Origin: CALGKJ01 sp049322695
GTDB taxonomy: Bacteria > Bacillota > Clostridia > Lutisporales > Lutisporaceae
Length of the DNA stretch: 64,000 nt
Reading direction: 5' to 3'
Assembly: GCA_049322695.1 (NCBI GenBank)
Contig: JBMORW010000016.1
Coordinates: 186,001 to 250,000 of the forward strand
Shown in pieces: positions 26,077-34,655 of the stretch (position 1 is its first letter; each line of letters opens with the position of its first letter). A program made the translations under genes and the position numbers. The notes below the pieces were generated by a model. That model was not told the origin of the DNA. It saw only the letters and a program-made list of their open reading frames with translations, and did no database searches.

Positions 26077-27222
26077 ATGGATATGGTTAATATTATCAAT
26101 TCAAATAAATCTTATTTTTCTAGCAAGCATAAAATTGATTCTGTTATGCTTGCCTTACTGATAAATAGATTTCAAATACTTCATTTTATTATATTTTCAA
26201 CTGAAAGATTAAAATATCCTCATATGGTATGGCTTATTATTCTTGGCGGAGTTATTTCACAACTTAACATTTACATATTGTCTAGATGGCTTTCAAGTCA
26301 TCCAGGGAAAAAGGGTATTTGGGGAGTATACGACCTCTTTGGAAATGTATATTCTAAAATTTTTCTATTAGTTTGGTTGTGCTTTATGTTCATTAAATTC
26401 ATTATTGCTAGTTCCTACTATGTTTATCTACTACACAAATACCTTATGACACAACACCCGAAACCAACTTTAGTACTTGTTTTAATCATTTCAAGCGTCT
26501 ATTTGGCAAGTAAAGGTTTTTCAAATGCATTAAAATTTTCAGTTATTACATTTGTTTTTTCTGTTGGGATTTTATCGTTGTACATACTATTAATGTTTAA
26601 TGCTTTTGTTAGCATTCAAGATATATTTCCGTTGTTTGGAAATGTATTTAATTCTAATTTTCTTAACTCTATGCTGTTAATATGGGGGTTCTTTAGCGGT
26701 CCTGAATATCTTATTTTAATTGGACCGTATATTCGTTCTGATGTAAACATTCACAAATCCATGTTTATTGGAAATTTAATGACTATTATTGAGTATGTAG
26801 TTTTTTTTCTTGGTACATTTATCTTTTATGGATCCGATTTTTTACCTTATGTTCAACATAGTTATATTAATATGATTAGCTTTTTGCAATTTAAATCCAT
26901 ACAAAGAATTGAAATGATTACCCTGCCGGTTCTTATGGTAAATTTTACTCTTTCCCTTGCTGTAATTCTACTATCTTCTTTTAAGGCTATCCTATATATT
27001 ACGGGAAGCAAAAAAAAACTAAAAGAAAATACACTTGCATTTTTTATGACAAGCTCTTTTTTTACATTCGCCTGTATTTTTTTTATCTTAAAGCTTTTTA
27101 CAACTGAAATTCAAACACTCTTTTGGGACGATGTTCTATTATACTTATCCGTATTTACTTACACTTCAATCCCAGCTATAATATTCATTGCAATTTTAGC
27201 TAAGTCACGGAGGGTAAAATAA
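26077..27222 (+). CDS. GerB-family germination protein (amino-acid permease-like B subunit)
   Basis: 381 residues, about ten hydrophobic segments. It belongs to the GerAB/APC-superfamily permease-like subunit that binds the germinant within the membrane. It begins immediately after the stop of the A subunit with AAGGAG 12 bp before the ATG, and overlaps the C subunit by 1 bp. The GVYDLFGNVYSKIFLLVW and LPVLMVNFTLSLAVILLSS segments fit the family. Strict gene order A-B-C supports the assignment. Confidence 0.9.
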   Translation: MDMVNIINSNKSYFSSKHKIDSVMLALLINRFQILHFIIFSTERLKYPHMVWLIILGGVISQLNIYILSRWLSSHPGKKGIWGVYDLFGNVYSKIFLLVWLCFMFIKFIIASSYYVYLLHKYLMTQHPKPTLVLVLIISSVYLASKGFSNALKFSVITFVFSVGILSLYILLMFNAFVSIQDIFPLFGNVFNSNFLNSMLLIWGFFSGPEYLILIGPYIRSDVNIHKSMFIGNLMTIIEYVVFFLGTFIFYGSDFLPYVQHSYINMISFLQFKSIQRIEMITLPVLMVNFTLSLAVILLSSFKAILYITGSKKKLKENTLAFFMTSSFFTFACIFFILKLFTTEIQTLFWDDVLLYLSVFTYTSIPAIIFIAILAKSRRVK

Positions 27223-28313
27223 TGTCATTTTTAAAGCGATATTTTATATTTACTATGATAGTGTGTTTATTTTTGACCGGTTGTACAAAACATAGGATAC
27301 CTAACAAAAATTACATTGAGAATATAGCACCTTCGGTTTTATTTTATATTCGACCAACTGATGACGACAATATAGAGGTCACTACAATTGTACCTCCTAT
27401 AAAAAAAGAAGAAAGGAAAATTATAAAATCAGAAGACAGAACCTTGACAGGTGCAAGATTGAAATTAAATGCAAACTATTTTAGAGAAGTAAAAACTGGT
27501 CAATTGAGGATAGTATTTATCGATAAGAAAATAGCAGAACAGGGACTTTTTGATGTTATCAATACTTTTTTTAGGGACCCTTCCATTTCTCAGAGACTTT
27601 ATTTAGCGGTAGTGGAAGGTGATATGGAAAGTTTTTTAAATACTACACTTAAGGAAAATATAGATATATTTCTCTATGAAAAAATGAATTTTAATGAATC
27701 TCAAGGAGAAATCTTAACACAAAACCTGCATTACTTTCTAAAGAGTTACTATTCTACATATGAAGACCCTTATCTGCCCTTCTACAAAATAGAAAATAAT
27801 AAATTGGTTTACTCAGGTATTGCAGTATTTAACAATGATGCATTGACTGATACTTTGACACTTAAAGAAGAACGCATTTTTAGGCTTTTACACCCCTTAG
27901 TAAAATATCATAAAGTGCTACCTGTCACCATATGTGACATAATTTTATTAAACACAAAAACTACCACAAAGATAGACTTTTCAAATTCTTATAATGATGT
28001 TAATGTATCTGTAAAATTATCGTCTCACCTTGGAGAATACAAAGACGGGATGAAATCTGATATACATGAGAATTATCTGAAACTGGAAGATAGAATTCAA
28101 TCTTCCTTGGAGCAAGAAGCAAAAGAATTGGTCAATAAACTTCAAAAGGCTAATAGCGATTGTCTAGGTATTGGTCGTTATACAAACACCTTAACACAAA
28201 AACCATTCACCGGAGATACATGGAAAGACAAATGGAGTAGTCTAGAATTTAATATTCAATTTGAAATGACTTTTGATGATCTTGGGGCAAAGAAATACGG
28301 TAAAAACAAGTAA
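27222..28313 (+). CDS. Ger(x)C-family germination lipoprotein (C subunit)
   Basis: 363 residues. The N-terminal signal YFIFTMIVCLFLTGCTK has a lipobox LTGC with the acylated Cys at about residue 21. The long extracytoplasmic part ends with the GerC domain (TTTKIDFSNSYNDVNVSVKLSSHLGE and the SDCLGIGRYTNTLTQK helix-turn region with the usual D-x-hG motif). It is the outer-face lipoprotein of the germinant receptor. The stop is followed by about 480 bp with no intact gene. Confidence 0.9.
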   Translation: MSFLKRYFIFTMIVCLFLTGCTKHRIPNKNYIENIAPSVLFYIRPTDDDNIEVTTIVPPIKKEERKIIKSEDRTLTGARLKLNANYFREVKTGQLRIVFIDKKIAEQGLFDVINTFFRDPSISQRLYLAVVEGDMESFLNTTLKENIDIFLYEKMNFNESQGEILTQNLHYFLKSYYSTYEDPYLPFYKIENNKLVYSGIAVFNNDALTDTLTLKEERIFRLLHPLVKYHKVLPVTICDIILLNTKTTTKIDFSNSYNDVNVSVKLSSHLGEYKDGMKSDIHENYLKLEDRIQSSLEQEAKELVNKLQKANSDCLGIGRYTNTLTQKPFTGDTWKDKWSSLEFNIQFEMTFDDLGAKKYGKNK

Positions 28314-28552
28314 AGTAATTGCAAATGCCAAGACTGGTAAATACTTTTCTAATGACGATAGCCACACAACACTAATGTTAAATGCAAATAGTGTGGCAAA
28401 CTCTATTTTTTCTTGCTTTATAGATTTTAAAAGCACCCTTGTGTGAAACGATTGTGCAGACTTTTGAAGAAAAATATTCAGATAGGAATCTCTCAAATAC
28501 AAAAGATGAGAAAGATTGATCTAGGCAAAATACTAAGAAAATGTTTGCATAT

Positions 28553-28714
28553 TTTTATATCGATATGTTCTCTCCTACCGATAGCGGTAAAAAAGCCGTA
28601 GATATGTTTCCAAGGACGGACGATTCAAATGACATCAATGCCATCAACTCCAGGCACGTGGAGACGGTTGTGAAGCTAGAAAGAGCAAAAAATTCAGTAT
28701 TAGCAACGGATTGA
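28553..28714 (+). pseudogene. C-terminal remnant of an RlmD/RumA-like 23S rRNA uridine methyltransferase
   Basis: An open frame without a start reads YIDMFSPTDSGKKAVDMFPR and then NAINSRHVETVVKLERAKNS before TGA at 28712-28714. The combination VDMFPxT followed by HVETVV is the characteristic end of RlmD-type methyltransferases. No catalytic domain is present upstream, so this is a decayed 3' fragment. The duplicated DMF-P-T unit suggests rearrangement. The rest of 28314-28793 holds no recognisable gene. Confidence 0.5.
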
Positions 28715-28793
28715 GACCTATGAATGAAATTGAACACTCAAGGACTTTTGTAAAAGGACGCATCGAGATATAATTATTTTTAATACCAATTAA

Positions 28794-29468
28794 TTATACT
28801 ATATCTAACAGTTCGGAAATATTAGATATAGTATAATTGGCATAGGTACATTCAACATTTTTGTTATGGTGGTAAAAGCAGGAATCAATTCCGGCATTAA
28901 TGGCTCCCTGTACATCAGAAGTAGGGCTATCTCCTATCATGATTATGGAACCATTTGGAACTTCACATATGTTTTTGAGACAGTATTCAAAGAAGTAAGG
29001 CGAAGGCTTTTCATGCTTAATTCTATCAGAGATAAAATGCCCATCGAACAAGTCGATTATGCCAGCATTTGACAGGCGCTTGATTTGTGTTGAATAGACA
29101 CCGTTAGATGCTGAATAAATTTTTTTCCCCATTATCTTAAGTGTTGTTAAAGTATACTCTGCATTTGGAATGAGTGAGGAAGAATTATCAAGGTAAAATC
29201 TGTATTTTTTTTCTATATCCCTGCCATCAACTTGAATACCATAAAGCTTAAAAAATTCACTGAAACGCGTGTTCAATACAACTTCTTTTGAAAGTTTTCC
29301 TTGCTCGAGGCGACTCCATAAAGATTCGTTTATTTTTTTGTATCTCTGCAATAATTCATCTGTATAGTTTAACCCTATTGATTCAATGACTTTTCTGAAA
29401 CTGTCTTTTTCGGCAGAATCAAAGTCTAAAATGGTATTGTCTAGGTCCATCAAAATGATATCATACAT
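28794..29468 (-). CDS. HAD-superfamily nucleotidase, YjjG-like
   Basis: 224 residues. The HAD motif I is MDLDNTILDF (residues 7-16), motif II is SASNG (near 120), motif III the Lys of HEKPSP, and motif IV IGDSPTSDVQGAINAGID. Sequence style and length match YjjG-type pyrimidine 5'-nucleotidases that remove non-canonical nucleotides. AGGGG at about 29480 favours ATG 29468 over a TTG 9 bp earlier. It is followed 15 bp upstream in genome order by a YczE-like membrane gene on the same strand, probably co-transcribed. Confidence 0.85.
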   Translation of the reverse strand: MYDIILMDLDNTILDFDSAEKDSFRKVIESIGLNYTDELLQRYKKINESLWSRLEQGKLSKEVVLNTRFSEFFKLYGIQVDGRDIEKKYRFYLDNSSSLIPNAEYTLTTLKIMGKKIYSASNGVYSTQIKRLSNAGIIDLFDGHFISDRIKHEKPSPYFFEYCLKNICEVPNGSIIMIGDSPTSDVQGAINAGIDSCFYHHNKNVECTYANYTISNISELLDIV

Positions 29469-29483
29469 GATTTGCAATCCCCT

Positions 29484-30110
29484 CTACATATGTTTTTTAT
29501 GAAAATAATATGAGATCCCTATTAACCTGGAGAGCAGAAAAAAGCTAATGATAGTTCCTTCTCTTATATATAGGCCAAGGTTGGATATTGAAGTAAGTAT
29601 CAGTGAGCTAATCATAAAGAAAATATCAAATCGCATGCGAATTGTCGTCAGGTTACATCTAAGTTTTTTACCTAATTCAATACATAAACTTTCAAGCGGG
29701 AACTGAATGATTTCCATAGCTAAAATTGCCCCCAGACTAAGTGAAGCTAATATAAGCCCAAGAATAAATGTCAATATTCTTAAAAAGTAGGCATGAATTA
29801 TCAAATGGCTCAAAACAAAGTAAACAAAAAGATTGACAATATAACCATTTGCTATGGTTGCTGTTATTTGAATAATGTCGCGACGGTTAATGTGAGACCG
29901 CCTGATAATAAGATAAATTATAAAAAATAACATGTTTAAAAAGTTTAGCACAGTTCCAATCTCTAAATTAAATAGGTCTGCCAAAATCAAAGAGAACGCA
30001 TTAAACATACTTTGACCAATTCCAGCTTTAATTTGCAGAGAAATACCTAAGCCCAGCATCATAAAAGCCAATACTGAATATAATAATTTTTTCGAATGTT
30101 GTGGTATCAT
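29484..30110 (-). CDS. YczE/YitT-like integral membrane protein
   Basis: 208 residues with five to six hydrophobic segments. The N-terminal LGLGISLQIKAGIGQSMFNA is the recognised YczE/YyaS pattern. The function is unknown; homologues are often next to transcription regulators. It starts at an ATG preceded by GAGGTGAAAT and is divergent from a Crp/Fnr regulator (start 30211), with the HAD nucleotidase downstream. Probable transporter-like or assembly role is inference. Confidence 0.75.
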   Translation of the reverse strand: MIPQHSKKLLYSVLAFMMLGLGISLQIKAGIGQSMFNAFSLILADLFNLEIGTVLNFLNMLFFIIYLIIRRSHINRRDIIQITATIANGYIVNLFVYFVLSHLIIHAYFLRILTFILGLILASLSLGAILAMEIIQFPLESLCIELGKKLRCNLTTIRMRFDIFFMISSLILTSISNLGLYIREGTIISFFLLSRLIGISYYFHKKHM

Positions 30111-30124
30111 ATTTCACCTCAGAT

Positions 30125-30195
30125 AATGTAATATTTTTATCATTATAAACATGTTATAATAAAAAAGGAAAATAAAACATGAGAAATATCACATT
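30125..30195. promoter_or_regulatory. Inverted pair of 12-bp elements between divergent yczE-like and crp-like genes
   Basis: AATGTAATATTT (30125-30136) and AAATATCACATT (30184-30195) are inverted copies with one mismatch, flanking the two divergent promoters. Each half resembles a Crp/Fnr half-site-like AT-rich box. They may be operators for the adjacent regulator; this is inferred from symmetry and position. Confidence 0.4.
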
Positions 30196-30210
30196 GGGAG
30201 AGAAATATAA

Positions 30211-30828
30211 ATGTTTTTTGATAATGAAATACCCAAGGTAGTATTTGAGAGTGGAAGGAAAAGGAATTTCCTAAAAAACGATAATATTTATAAAATGAAC
30301 AGTAATCTAATATATTGCTATTTCATTCTATCTGGGACTGCTAAAATTTATATTGATCATAAAAACGGACGACGTTCAATCCTTGACTTTGTAGGGAGAA
30401 ATGACTGGTTAGGAGAGCTTTCCTTATTCTGCTATGAATCAGACATAAAAGAAAATAGAGTTCTTCAAGATATCGAATGTTTGGAATTTGACATAGATGA
30501 ATTACGAAAACTATGCAAAGAAAATGCAAAAATTTCTTTTTATTTTGCATCGTATATTGCTAATAAATTATTATCTAGAAGTTATCGAATGAGCGAGAGC
30601 TTAAATTATCCTTTAAGTAGAAGACTTGCGGCGTTTATCCTTCAATATCAGCATAACGGGGTATATAATATTCCTCATACAGATATTTCAGAGTATATGA
30701 ATGTAAGTTATCGTCATGTGTTATATGTCATTAAGCAATTCTGTGAGATGGGAATACTAAAAAAAGAAAAGGGAAAAGATTATGCTATTTCTGACATAGA
30801 AAAATTGAAGGAGTTACAGGAAAAATAA
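30211..30828 (+). CDS. Crp/Fnr-family transcription regulator (YeiL-like)
   Basis: 205 residues. An N-terminal cyclic-nucleotide-binding-like beta barrel (about 20-115; FILSGTAKIYIDHKNGRRSI, then FVGRNDWLGELSLFC) is followed by a C-helix and a winged helix. The recognition helix region is IPHTDISEYMNVSYRHVLYVIKQF. The cAMP pocket residues are not conserved and no FeS cysteine cluster is seen, so the effector is unknown. It lies divergent from a YczE-like gene, an arrangement seen around YeiL-type regulators. TTGGGAGAG precedes the ATG. Confidence 0.85.
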   Translation: MFFDNEIPKVVFESGRKRNFLKNDNIYKMNSNLIYCYFILSGTAKIYIDHKNGRRSILDFVGRNDWLGELSLFCYESDIKENRVLQDIECLEFDIDELRKLCKENAKISFYFASYIANKLLSRSYRMSESLNYPLSRRLAAFILQYQHNGVYNIPHTDISEYMNVSYRHVLYVIKQFCEMGILKKEKGKDYAISDIEKLKELQEK

Positions 30829-30932
30829 GCCTTACACCAAAGCCCCACACCAGGTTCAAACGGCATCTTTTTTGTATCCTCAACGTACGTGGAGTGTGCG
30901 GCGGTAATAAAGCGGATTTAGAGAGTATATAT

Positions 30933-30967
30933 GTTCCCTTAGATGGATGTTTTGAGGGAACTTTTTT
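30933..30967 (+). terminator. Rho-independent terminator downstream of the Crp/Fnr gene
   Basis: GTTCCCT (30933-30939) pairs with AGGGAAC (30955-30961) and is followed by TTTTTT. The loop is 15 nt. Confidence 0.7.
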
Positions 30968-30994
30968 ACAAAGGGGTCGTACTTTTACGCAGAA

Positions 30995-31040
30995 ATAAGC
31001 AAATACGCGAAAAGAAAGGGACTTTTGCGTATTTGCTTAT
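30995..31040. repeat. Perfect 14-bp inverted repeat upstream of the carboxypeptidase gene
   Basis: ATAAGCAAATACGC (30995-31008) and GCGTATTTGCTTAT (31027-31040) are exact inverted copies around an 18-nt loop. A shorter outer pair GTCGT (30976-30980) and ACGAC (31055-31059) extends the symmetry, and ACTTTTACGC/ACTTTTGCGT occur as a near direct repeat. There is no T-tract, so it is not a standard terminator; a small non-autonomous repeat element or a leader structure fits better. Confidence 0.6.
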
Positions 31041-31115
31041 AGAGGAAGGTGAAAACGACTCTTACTATGTCAATTCTAAAATCAGCGTTTCTACATGAGT
31101 TTGGAGGTAATAGTA

Positions 31116-31820
31116 ATGTTAAAAATACTAATGTTAAAAAATTACAGAGTGATTCTGGCTGCTGCGGCTTTTCTGGTTATAGCCACTTTACTGAGTATAC
31201 TAATATTTATCTATGAACCGCCAATACAGGGCAACATTGAGAACCCGGATGATACCCTGGTGCTGGTCAATAAGGCTAACTATCTGTCATCGGACTATGT
31301 TCCTGGTGATTTAATTATTCCGGAAGTCAAATGTATTAAGGGTATTGCTGCAGATGAGAAAAAAATGAGGGAAAAAGCTGCGAAAGCGTTGGAAGAACTA
31401 TTTGCTTCAGCTTCAAAAGAAGGCATGCAATTATATTGTGAGTCAGGGTACCGTTCATTTGCGACGCAGAAGAAGCTTTATGAATGGGTTAAGAGAGAAA
31501 AAGGAGAAGAGTATGCCAATAAATATTGTGCTCTCCCGGGACGCAGCGAGCATCAAACTGGATTAGCAATGGATATAACTAATATTGACCATTATGATGA
31601 AGAAAATGACAAGGCACTTGGGCGAATGAAAGAAGGATTGTGGCTAAAAAATAACGCACACCGCTTTGGATTTATTCTTAGGTATCCCGAAGGCAGGACG
31701 AATATCACCGGATATAATTATGAGCCATGGCACTTCAGATATGTTGGGATAGAAGCTGCAACAGAAATATATAACAAGGGTATAGTACTTGAAGAATATT
31801 TTGAGAAATCAACACAATAG
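31116..31820 (+). CDS. D-alanyl-D-alanine carboxypeptidase, VanY/M15B family
   Basis: 234 residues. An N-terminal membrane anchor (VILAAAAFLVIATLLSILIF) is followed by the M15 zinc peptidase domain. The motifs are SGYRSFATQKKLY, the zinc ligands in GRSEHQTGLAMDIT (SxHxxGxAxD), and the EPWHFRYVG catalytic Glu and third ligand His near the C-terminus. It trims the terminal D-Ala from peptidoglycan stem peptides outside the membrane. GGAGG at 31103-31107 supports ATG 31116. No vanRS or vanHAX genes are nearby, so this is a housekeeping or sporulation-type enzyme rather than glycopeptide resistance. Confidence 0.9.
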   Translation: MLKILMLKNYRVILAAAAFLVIATLLSILIFIYEPPIQGNIENPDDTLVLVNKANYLSSDYVPGDLIIPEVKCIKGIAADEKKMREKAAKALEELFASASKEGMQLYCESGYRSFATQKKLYEWVKREKGEEYANKYCALPGRSEHQTGLAMDITNIDHYDEENDKALGRMKEGLWLKNNAHRFGFILRYPEGRTNITGYNYEPWHFRYVGIEAATEIYNKGIVLEEYFEKSTQ

Positions 31821-32245
31821 GCAGTGTTAATAAAAAACAAGGTGCCGTAAAATATCTTTCTACGTGTAATTGCAGATAGAGTGCTATATTAAACTACGTA
31901 AAGGTATAAACTAAGGAGTTTCACGACCCCTGACCCCCTTACCCAAACTCAATAGTTTTGCGTTACAGTATCATCTTACTGCCAAATCACACGTGGAGGC
32001 GGTAGTAAGCTATATAAAAAGGACCAATAATATCAAGGGCTTGAGGGTTTGTTGAAAATAAAATGTGCTTTTCTGATAAATGCTTGTCATAGAAACAGAA
32101 ATGCACTATTTTTTTATTTTTATCTGTTTAAACTCTGAAGGTTGTAGTAAAACATATTATGTATTATCATCTGATATAGGAAAATATTGTATGAATGAAT
32201 TATAAGTTATATACTTAAATCAAATATTAATAAAGGAGAACATAC
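31821..32245. other. 425-bp intergenic stretch with a short decayed coding trace
   Basis: No intact gene is visible. Around 31980-32040 a frame reads AKSHVEAVVSYIKRTNN, resembling the SHVETVVL end of RlmD-like methyltransferases, a weak second trace of the remnant at 28.6 kb. AAAGGAG at 32234-32240 serves the next gene. No clear terminator was found. Confidence 0.4.
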
Positions 32246-33646
32246 ATGGAAAATTCATTATTTAAAAGCTTTATACTTGAGAAAATCAGGAACACGAATT
32301 ATGAAGAAGATTTGAGTACGGCTCATAAAATGGCAGTAGAATATATTAAAAAAGTTGATAAAATGAGAGTTTTTCCGGATGAAGAAGCAATTCGTAATTT
32401 GAAAGCTTTTGATGAAGAACTGTCCAGTGAGCCTTTAGAAACATCTGAGATTTTAAAACAGCTTAATACCTATGGATCACCTGCCACTGTTGCACAAACA
32501 GGTGGAAGATATTTTGGTTTTGTCTGTGGAGGTATTCTACCATCGGCATTATCAAGTAAATGGCTAACCGATGCATGGGATCAAAACCCGGCAATGTATG
32601 TACTGTCTCCAGTAGCAGCTAAGATTGAAGAAGTTACTGAAAAATGGCTTATAGATTTATTAAAGCTTCCAAAGGAAACAGTTGCAGGCTATGTGAGCGG
32701 CAGCTCTACGGCAACACTCATTGGATTGACTGTGGGAAGAAACATTCTGTTAAAGAATTTGGGGCATGATGTTGTTAAAAATGGATTAACAGATTCTCCA
32801 AAAATTAAAGTGGTTTTAGGAGAAGGAGCCCATTCTACAGTGTATAAAGCACTTTCAATTATCGGACTTGGTAACGACAGAATAATCAAAGTACCAAGTG
32901 ATGAACAAGGAAGAATACGAGTTGATAAACTGCCAGATTTGGATAATGGGACTTTAATTATATTACAAGCTGGAAATGTTAATTCTGGAGCATTTGATAA
33001 TTTTGAGGAGGTCTGCCTAAGAGCGAGAAAAGCAGGTGCTTATGTTCATATTGACGGAGCTTTTGGACTTTGGGCAGTAGCTAATGAGAAGTTTAATCAT
33101 CTGACTAAGGGGGTTGGGTTAGCAGATTCTTGGTCAGCAGACGGGCACAAAACATTAAATGCACCCTATGACAATGGCATTATTTTATGTAAGCATAAAG
33201 AAGCGCTGGTTAATTCTATGCATATGGTTGGAGCCTATATTGTATTAAGTGATGAACGTGATGGAATGTTTTATACAACAGAAATGTCTAGAAGAGCAAG
33301 AGCAATTGATTTATGGGCAACACTAAAAGGACTAGGTAAAAAAGGCGTTTCTGAGTTGGTGTGGGAATTGCATAACAAGGCTATATATTTTTCAAAACTA
33401 CTTAAACAGGGAGGATTAGAAATACTAAATGATGTTGTATTTAATCAGGTTTTAGTTAGACACGCATCAGACGAAAAAACAGCTGCATTAATCAAAGGAA
33501 TCCAAGAATCGGGGGTTTGTTGGCTTGGAGGCTCTACATGGCATGGGAAAGCGGTAATAAGGATTAGTGTTAGTTCGTATAAAACAACCTATGAGGATAT
33601 TGATATATCAGCAAAAGAAATTCTGAGAATAGCAGGTAGTATTTAA
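32246..33646 (+). CDS. PLP-dependent group II decarboxylase / aminotransferase-like enzyme
   Basis: 466 residues, the usual length for pyridoxal-phosphate group II decarboxylases. Visible motifs are AQTGGRYFGFVCGG, YVSGSSTATLIGLTVGRN (cofactor phosphate loop), GAHSTVYKALSIIGLG, YVHIDGAFGLWAV (Asp contacting the pyridine nitrogen) and SADGHKTLNAPYDNG with the Schiff-base Lys at about residue 302. Likely decarboxylates an aromatic or acidic amino acid; the substrate cannot be read from sequence. It appears monocistronic. Confidence 0.85.
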   Translation: MENSLFKSFILEKIRNTNYEEDLSTAHKMAVEYIKKVDKMRVFPDEEAIRNLKAFDEELSSEPLETSEILKQLNTYGSPATVAQTGGRYFGFVCGGILPSALSSKWLTDAWDQNPAMYVLSPVAAKIEEVTEKWLIDLLKLPKETVAGYVSGSSTATLIGLTVGRNILLKNLGHDVVKNGLTDSPKIKVVLGEGAHSTVYKALSIIGLGNDRIIKVPSDEQGRIRVDKLPDLDNGTLIILQAGNVNSGAFDNFEEVCLRARKAGAYVHIDGAFGLWAVANEKFNHLTKGVGLADSWSADGHKTLNAPYDNGIILCKHKEALVNSMHMVGAYIVLSDERDGMFYTTEMSRRARAIDLWATLKGLGKKGVSELVWELHNKAIYFSKLLKQGGLEILNDVVFNQVLVRHASDEKTAALIKGIQESGVCWLGGSTWHGKAVIRISVSSYKTTYEDIDISAKEILRIAGSI

Positions 33647-33911
33647 TAGTCACACAGATTATTTAAGATTATTAAGTGCCAGGCATCAAAGATATCCAGT
33701 TATGGACTGTGAGTTAGCTTACCTGCATATTATCAAGGTGAAATATGCCCTAATGTGACTAAGTCACTTATCTTCCAGCAAATTTTCTGTACTATAAATA
33801 CATGGGATATAAAACAATTATAGACAAGCAGATGATAAGAATCGCTGAAGCTGTGAAATCAAACTTTTTTTACAGCTGATCAGACAACTGTATTTATAGG
33901 GAGATGAGGAA
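33647..33911. other. Intergenic region with a GTGCCAGGCA-type repeat
   Basis: 265 bp without a gene. AAGTGCCAGGCA near 33674-33685 belongs to a small family also found at 35549 and 35613. ATGAGG just before 33912 is the ribosome site of the next gene. Confidence 0.4.
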
Positions 33912-34451
33912 ATGAAAAGCATACAGAGTCAGATATTCTGGATAACAATATTGTTCTTTATGTCAGGGTTCATACATATTTCCCTGTCTTTATTGGGTGC
34001 TATATGCTTCATACTGCCATTCATTCAGTATTTGAAGTACAAAGATAAGGTTTGGTGCAAGTATTATTGTCCAAGAGCAGGGTTTTTTAGTAAAATCCTA
34101 TCAAAGTTAAGTCTTGGCTTGGAGCTGCCCAAACTACTGAGAGACAAAAGCTTGAGTAAGGGTGTAGTCATATATTTTTCAGTTAATATGTTTTTTGTAT
34201 TAATGTCAACTATAATGGTAACTATAGGGAACATTCAGCCCATTGAGCAGATACGTTTTTTAATGGCGTTTCCCCTGCCAATACAATTACCTCAATTGAT
34301 GGATCTAAATATTGCACCAAGTTTGATTCATCTTGGATATCGTATCTTTTCAATGATGTTTACATCCGTGACAATAGGTTTAGCTCTTGGAATCTTATAC
34401 AAACCGCGAACATGGTGTATAATATGTCCAATAAATACTCTCACAAAGTAA
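33912..34451 (+). CDS. NapH-like 4Fe-4S membrane protein
   Basis: 179 residues. Four hydrophobic segments lie around two cysteine motifs: VWCKYYCPRAGFF (about 48-60) and TWCIICPINTL at the C-terminus. The CxxxCP pattern at both ends of a four-helix membrane protein is typical of the NapH/CcoG/RdxA-type polyferredoxin membrane unit, though with only two motifs and no downstream soluble ferredoxin domain. It may move electrons across or along the membrane. The partner enzyme is not evident; a methyltransferase and a radical SAM gene follow on the same strand. Confidence 0.65.
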   Translation: MKSIQSQIFWITILFFMSGFIHISLSLLGAICFILPFIQYLKYKDKVWCKYYCPRAGFFSKILSKLSLGLELPKLLRDKSLSKGVVIYFSVNMFFVLMSTIMVTIGNIQPIEQIRFLMAFPLPIQLPQLMDLNIAPSLIHLGYRIFSMMFTSVTIGLALGILYKPRTWCIICPINTLTK

Positions 34452-34509
34452 GTGGCTGGCATTTGCTGGGGAATAATAGAAGCTTGAGACTGTGAATACT
34501 AAAAAAGTG

Positions 34510-34558
34510 TACAGCAGAAATATGACACTATATAGTCATGTTTTCTGCTGTATATTTT
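34510..34558 (+). terminator. Rho-independent terminator after the iron-sulfur membrane gene
   Basis: TACAGCAGAAA (34510-34520) pairs with TTTCTGCTGTA (34542-34552), extended inward by TATGAC/GTCATG, and is followed by TATTTT. Confidence 0.8.
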
Positions 34559-34655
34559 AATTAATAAGCCGATTTATAGCTTATAATGGGTTATAACTTT
34601 AGTGATAATATGGGGGATAAGTTGGTATTGCAGGATTAATGAAGGAGGAACATGT

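Noticed and set aside
31116..31820. Vancomycin resistance VanY
   Set aside because: No vanRS, vanH, vanA or vanX genes; this family is common as a housekeeping enzyme.
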